From assembly GCA_036504095.1 (NCBI GenBank), contig DASXVS010000028.1:1-35735 (forward strand): DNA of 35,735 bases. Direction: 5' to 3'. Both the position numbers and the translations under genes were made by a program. This DNA comes from Armatimonadota bacterium (GTDB lineage: Bacteria > Armatimonadota > DTGP01 > JAKQQT01). This document shows, piece by piece, positions 31,277-35,735 of the stretch. Within the stretch, counting starts at the first letter, position 1. The number at the start of each line of letters is the position of its first letter. The notes beneath the pieces were generated by a model. The model was not told the origin of the DNA and searched no databases. It worked only from the letters and a program-made list of their open reading frames with translations.

Positions 31277-33094
31277 ATGGATTCCAAGGAAGAGATCCGC
31301 AGCAGGCTCGACATCGTGGATTACATCTCCGCGTACGTGCGCCTCACAAAGAAGGGTAAGAACTACCTCGGACTCTGCCCGTTCCACAGTGAGAAGACAC
31401 CGTCGTTCAACGTCAATCGCGAGCAGCAATGGTACAAATGTTTCGGCTGCGGCGAGGGCGGAGACATCTTCAAGTTCGTCATGAAGACGGACAGCCTCAC
31501 CTTCCGCGAAGCCCTCGAGCGCCTTGCCGACAAGGCGGGAGTCAAGCTCGAGGACCGAGGACCGTCCGCACCCAGCGCGGATAAGAAGGAGCGCGCCCGC
31601 GCCATGCACCAGGAGGCCGCCCGCTTCTACGCGGAACGCCTCTGGAACACGCCCGCGGCCCTCGAGTATGCCCGCCAGCGCGGCCTTCGCGATGAGTCGA
31701 TCCGTGATTTTGGAGTCGGATGGGCCCCTGACGAGTGGGAAGCGCTGACAGGGCACCTGGCGCATATCGGCTGGACCGGGCGCGACGTCTATGAGGCCGG
31801 TCTGGCATCTACGCGCGAAGGCTCATCCACGTATTACGACCGTTTTCGCGGACGCCTCATGTTCCCCATCTTCGACATCCAGAACCGCGTCATCGCCTTC
31901 GGCGGTCGCATCGTCGGCGACGGCGAACCCAAGTACCTGAACTCCTCCGAGTCCGCAATCTTCTACAAATCCGGAACGCTCTACGCGCTCAACTTCGCGA
32001 ATAAGCCCATCACGGAGCAAGACCGCGTCCTCGTGATGGAAGGCTACATGGACGTCATCGCCGCGCATCAGGCCGGCTTCGGGATCGCCGTCGCCACGCT
32101 CGGGACATCCCTCACGCCGGAACACGTAGCGATGCTCGCCCGGAAGACGAAACACGTGATCCTCTCCTACGACGGTGATTCCGCCGGCGTAAAGGCCACG
32201 CTCCGAGCCGGCCCGATGTTCGAAGACGCCGGAATGGACCTCCGCCTCCTGATCCTGCCGGACGGGCACGACCCGGATTCCTACATCAAACAGCATGGCT
32301 CCGCCGAATTCGCGGCCCGCCTTAACGACGCCGTACCGCTGATGGACTTCCAGCTATCCAACCTCAGAGCCGGCTACGACCTCGCGACCTCCGAGGGGCG
32401 CACCGAATACGTCAATGCATGCCTGCCTGTCCTGGTCACGCTCAGAAGCAACGTAACCCGCGACCGCTATGTCCGCCACCTTGCCGAGCTCTGGGCACAG
32501 GGCGATATGTCGCGCGTCGCGTACCGCGAGGAGGACATCCGGCGCGACCTTGCTTCGCTGCAGCGCCGGAAGCTGGCGGAACAGCGCGCCAAGTGGCATT
32601 CGCCCCAGGGACAGACACCGGCCCCCGGAACCCTGACGCGTTACGAGGAACCCGCGTCCCGCCCGGAACCTGCGTCAGGAATCTCCATGGCCGAACGTGT
32701 CGTACTCCGGGCACTACTTCTCGAGCCCGAATTGGTACGTCCCTTGCACATCCAGGCAGAGGAGTTCTCTGAGGGGCCCCATCGCCAAATCGCCACGCTG
32801 GCGCTTCAGACAGAAGCCGGTGAGCCCAGCCCGCTGTCCGACGTGACGAGCCTGCCGGACGCGCTGGCCAGGATCGTCACGGAGCTCTCATTGATGGAGT
32901 CACCGCCTATTGCTGCCGTCGAAGTGGAACAGGCGATCAACAAAGTGCGCATCCGCGCAAGACAACGCCGCCTCGCCGAACTATCCGCCTACATCGATAC
33001 GCTGGAGCGGCTCGATCCGAATGACCCGATGGTCCAGGAGTGGAAAACGCTCCAGACCCAGCCCAGGGCGTCGGATCCGACCCGCCTCGGTTAG
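31277..33094 (+). CDS. dnaG: DNA primase
   Basis: A 605-residue primase that makes RNA primers for replication. The N-terminal CHC2-type zinc ribbon has Cys34, His37, Cys55 and Cys58 (LCPFHSEKTPSF, YKCFGCGEGG). The polymerase core begins near residue 110, and the TOPRIM domain shows VLVMEGYMDVIAAH and LSYDGDSAGVKATLRAG. The C-terminal third (from about 440) is the DnaB-binding helical part. The ATG at 31277 has no recognisable ribosome-binding site. It is followed by the primary sigma factor gene, the classic dnaG-rpoD pair. Confidence 0.97.
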   Translation: MDSKEEIRSRLDIVDYISAYVRLTKKGKNYLGLCPFHSEKTPSFNVNREQQWYKCFGCGEGGDIFKFVMKTDSLTFREALERLADKAGVKLEDRGPSAPSADKKERARAMHQEAARFYAERLWNTPAALEYARQRGLRDESIRDFGVGWAPDEWEALTGHLAHIGWTGRDVYEAGLASTREGSSTYYDRFRGRLMFPIFDIQNRVIAFGGRIVGDGEPKYLNSSESAIFYKSGTLYALNFANKPITEQDRVLVMEGYMDVIAAHQAGFGIAVATLGTSLTPEHVAMLARKTKHVILSYDGDSAGVKATLRAGPMFEDAGMDLRLLILPDGHDPDSYIKQHGSAEFAARLNDAVPLMDFQLSNLRAGYDLATSEGRTEYVNACLPVLVTLRSNVTRDRYVRHLAELWAQGDMSRVAYREEDIRRDLASLQRRKLAEQRAKWHSPQGQTPAPGTLTRYEEPASRPEPASGISMAERVVLRALLLEPELVRPLHIQAEEFSEGPHRQIATLALQTEAGEPSPLSDVTSLPDALARIVTELSLMESPPIAAVEVEQAINKVRIRARQRRLAELSAYIDTLERLDPNDPMVQEWKTLQTQPRASDPTRLG

Positions 33095-33171
33095 CGCCAC
33101 CGCGTACGCTCGGCGCTATTCGCGCCCGAATGGGGCGCCGCAGGCCCGGACCCCACTGGGAAAGGTTCACA

Positions 33172-34266
<1,095 letters not shown>

Positions 34267-34268
34267 CC

Positions 34269-34294
34269 GCCCCATCGGCGAACGCCGATGGGGC
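34269..34294. terminator. Perfect 11-bp hairpin between rpoD and the GH172 gene
   Basis: GCCCCATCGGC (34269-34279) and GCCGATGGGGC (34284-34294) enclose a GAAC loop, three bases after the rpoD stop. The genes on either side converge. There is no T-run, so this may act as a weak bidirectional terminator or RNA-stabilising hairpin. Confidence 0.55.
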
Positions 34295-34354
34295 AAGTCG
34301 TCGCCCTGAAGGGGCGCCATGTCCCGCCGCATTCACTGCTGCGCCGCTGATCGC

Positions 34355-35440
34355 CTAGATCACTTCCAGATAGTCGCGATCCGGAAGCGTCGGGAAAACG
34401 GCGTGCGGCTCCGCCTGATACCAGAACGCCGTGCTGCTGATGTCGTCCTGCATTGGCAGGTAACGCCCGCCCGAGCGCCATCCCAGCGCCTGGATCGTGA
34501 CCTTCAAATCCTGCTCGAAGCGGATCGGGTCCATTACGTGCCATCGGTAGATGCTGAACCGCTGGTTGCACTGGTAGAGGCCGTCACCCTTGATAACTTG
34601 CGTCAAGCCCGTGAATGGCGTGCTGTAGAGGCAGTACTGCCCCTGCGGTTGCTCCCAGTCCCACGCTCCGCCGAAATAGTCCTCGGTGCCGGTTCCGCAG
34701 ATGGTCGGGAACGCGCCGTCACCGTCCATATAGAACTTGATCTCGCCTTCACCCCACCAGTTGTTGTTGTTCACGCCCCACGCCAGGTACGTGCCGACGT
34801 AATGCCCCCAGCCCTTCACTCCGTCGAGGATCGTGTGCACTTCCTTGTACGGCAGCGGGTTGTTGCGACGCCATTGCGCGTGGAAATACGCCGAATCAGA
34901 AGGCACCTCGGTCAGGGTGTAGTCGACCTGATAGAAATAGCCGCCGCAGTCCTCATCCCACAGGTTCTCGATCGTGATGCGGGCGGATTTTCGGAACGGC
35001 ATCTCCCAATAAGAGTTGAACCCGCCAGCCGGGTTCACGGCGATCGGCAGACTGTTTACGTTCGCCCTCTGGCACCATCCGTTGCAGAAGAAGTCGCCGA
35101 TCGGCGTTTCCACGCTGGGCGTCTCTTCACCATCCCAATAGATGCGCAGCACCAGACGGCGCCACCAGTCCGGGTGCACAGTACTCCAAATATGCTGGAT
35201 CGCGCCCGGGCCATCGATCTCCGCAATGGTGGCGATGGACTTCGCCGGGACGGTGATGCAGGGTGACACCTTCCAGCCCTGGCCCAGATCACGGGCGGCG
35301 CCTCTGCCTGGCGGCGGCATGGCCATTCCGCCCTTACCCTTTTCCCCTTTGAAGTTCTCCGCGCTGATGCTTCGCGTTTGCGCCTTTGAGAGCCGCGAAA
35401 TACTGTGCAGGCCCATCCCAAGCCCGTTGAATCCGTCCAT
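34355..35440 (-). CDS. GH172-family (DUF2961) glycoside hydrolase
   Basis: A protein of about 361 residues of the DUF2961/GH172 family, whose characterised members act on alpha-D-fructofuranosides or D-arabinofuranosides. Family marks in order: GPGAIQHIWSTVHPDWWRRLVLRIYWDGEE, FCNGWCQRANVNSLPIAV, YYQVDYTLTE-like FYQVDYTLTE, WWGEGEIKFYMDGDGAFPTICGTGTEDYFGGAW; the Glu residues of GEGEIKF and GTGTEDY are the catalytic candidates. No signal peptide is evident. The start at 35440 is supported by AAAGGGG upstream (AAAGGGGCGCAGCATG); the frame continues open upstream but enters the 3' end of a group II intron. No regulator or transporter is adjacent. Confidence 0.92.
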   Translation of the reverse strand: MDGFNGLGMGLHSISRLSKAQTRSISAENFKGEKGKGGMAMPPPGRGAARDLGQGWKVSPCITVPAKSIATIAEIDGPGAIQHIWSTVHPDWWRRLVLRIYWDGEETPSVETPIGDFFCNGWCQRANVNSLPIAVNPAGGFNSYWEMPFRKSARITIENLWDEDCGGYFYQVDYTLTEVPSDSAYFHAQWRRNNPLPYKEVHTILDGVKGWGHYVGTYLAWGVNNNNWWGEGEIKFYMDGDGAFPTICGTGTEDYFGGAWDWEQPQGQYCLYSTPFTGLTQVIKGDGLYQCNQRFSIYRWHVMDPIRFEQDLKVTIQALGWRSGGRYLPMQDDISSTAFWYQAEPHAVFPTLPDRDYLEVI

Positions 35441-35595
35441 GCTGCGCCCCTTTGCGTGTGTGTTCTGGGAGCCCGATGGCCCCAACCAGTTTAGCAACTT
35501 GCCGCGGGCCGTATGCGGGGTGTGAACCTGAAATCGGGACCTTCCCGGTCCGCAACCCGGCATTCCTCGCGCAACGCCCCGTCCGCGCCGGACTA
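35441..35595. other. 3' exon side of the group II intron, upstream of GH172
   Basis: These 155 bp lie between the intron's predicted 3' end and the GH172 start codon, on the minus strand. They hold no gene of their own and presumably contain the GH172 leader, so an intron inserted here could change its transcription. CTTGCCGCGGGCCG and a GGTTGGGGCC are GC-rich but no clear promoter or terminator is seen. Confidence 0.6.
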
Positions 35596-35666
35596 ATCGG
35601 GTAGGCGGGGTCGTTACCGGCCCCGCCTCCCACACCACCCGGCATGCGGGTCCGCACCGGGCGGTT
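35596..35666 (-). ncRNA. Group II intron domains V and VI
   Basis: Domain V: ACCGCCCGG pairs with CCGGGTGGT (9 bp with one G-T at the triad), then TGCG/CGCA with a GACC loop and a two-base TG bulge on the 3' side, which is the standard architecture; the triad is of the CGC type. Domain VI: GGCGGGG pairs with CCCCGCC, followed by GGG/CCC with a bulged A (plus-strand position 35602), the branch-point nucleotide, seven bases from the CCGAT 3' end. These hallmarks together are not found by chance. Confidence 0.88.
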
Positions 35667-35735
35667 CACTCAGACTTAAGCGCGTGGTATCTCTCCGCGA
35701 GAGACGAGAATCCCATCTGGATGAGCTTGGCGTTA
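35666..35735 (-). CDS. Probable group II intron-encoded protein, last 22 codons
   Basis: An open frame enters from the right edge and ends with GAG-TGA, its stop overlapping the first bases of domain V. The visible end reads LIQMGFSSLAERYHALKSE, with a plausible helical composition. In bacterial group II introns the reverse-transcriptase/maturase gene lies in domain IV, directly before domain V, so this placement is what is expected. The stretch is too short to prove the family. Confidence 0.5.
   Translation of the reverse strand, partial: NAKLIQMGFSSLAERYHALKSE

Larger units (their letters stand above)
35596..35735 (-). mobile_element. Group II intron, 3' end (element runs off the right edge)
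   Basis: On the minus strand the window ends inside a group II intron. Domain V (35634-35666) and domain VI (35596-35633) are complete and adjacent, and an open frame ends exactly at the domain V boundary. The predicted 3' splice site lies after CCGAT, at 35596. The 5' part and most of the intron-encoded protein are outside the window. Insertion is upstream of, and in the same orientation as, the GH172 gene. Confidence 0.85.

Overview
This is a GC-rich (by eye) chromosomal window from a bacterium with two membranes. TonB/ExbB/ExbD, an MlaEFD lipid transporter whose MlaD carries a long beta-rich tail, many secreted glycoside-active proteins, a GH172 (DUF2961) enzyme and tandem xylose-isomerase-like proteins together suggest Armatimonadota or a related diderm lineage. 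That placement is inference from gene content, not from a marker tree.

Layout. 1-615: the end of tuf, then rpmG and a tRNA-Trp gene with its own extended -10 promoter and terminator; the usual secE-nusG do not follow. 667-4098: a secreted nitrilase-superfamily hydrolase, a LuxR-type regulator with a degenerate receiver, an unusual MraZ protein with a STAS-like C-terminal domain, and a small conserved-looking protein. 4111-10014: a carbohydrate operon with lipoprotein solute-binding protein, one permease, GH36 alpha-galactosidase and secreted nucleoside hydrolase. It is interrupted by a four-helix-bundle (S23/Avd-like) gene between inverted repeats and followed by a 14-bp tandem array, exactly where a second permease would be expected. 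10117-12605 (minus): exbB-exbD-exbD-tonB. 13040-18714: rplY (L25/Ctc), pfkA, a PQQ-type beta-propeller, two tandem sugar phosphate isomerases and a DEDD exonuclease.

18741-26681 (minus): a stress-protein-like gene, two small proteins, an S10 carboxypeptidase, mlaD-mlaF-mlaE and a NAGPA-type phosphodiester glycosidase. 26979-34266 (plus): a CBS-GGDEF protein with an unassigned C-terminal domain, a TPR plus NodB deacetylase, a secreted Pro/Gly-repeat protein, then dnaG and the primary sigma factor gene. 34355-35440 (minus): the GH172 enzyme. The right edge (35596-35735, minus) holds the 3' end of a group II intron: domain V, domain VI with a bulged branch-point A, and probably the last codons of its encoded protein.

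The most unusual signal is a repeated intergenic design. In front of rpmG, the GH36 gene and the exonuclease there is one inverted copy of a short unit, a spacer, and then several direct copies running up to the next gene. The unit sequence differs at each site, and at one site the spacer holds the four-helix-bundle gene. This could be a family of small mobile or repeat-generating elements. The group II intron end, the MraZ-STAS fusion and the long MlaD are the other main points.
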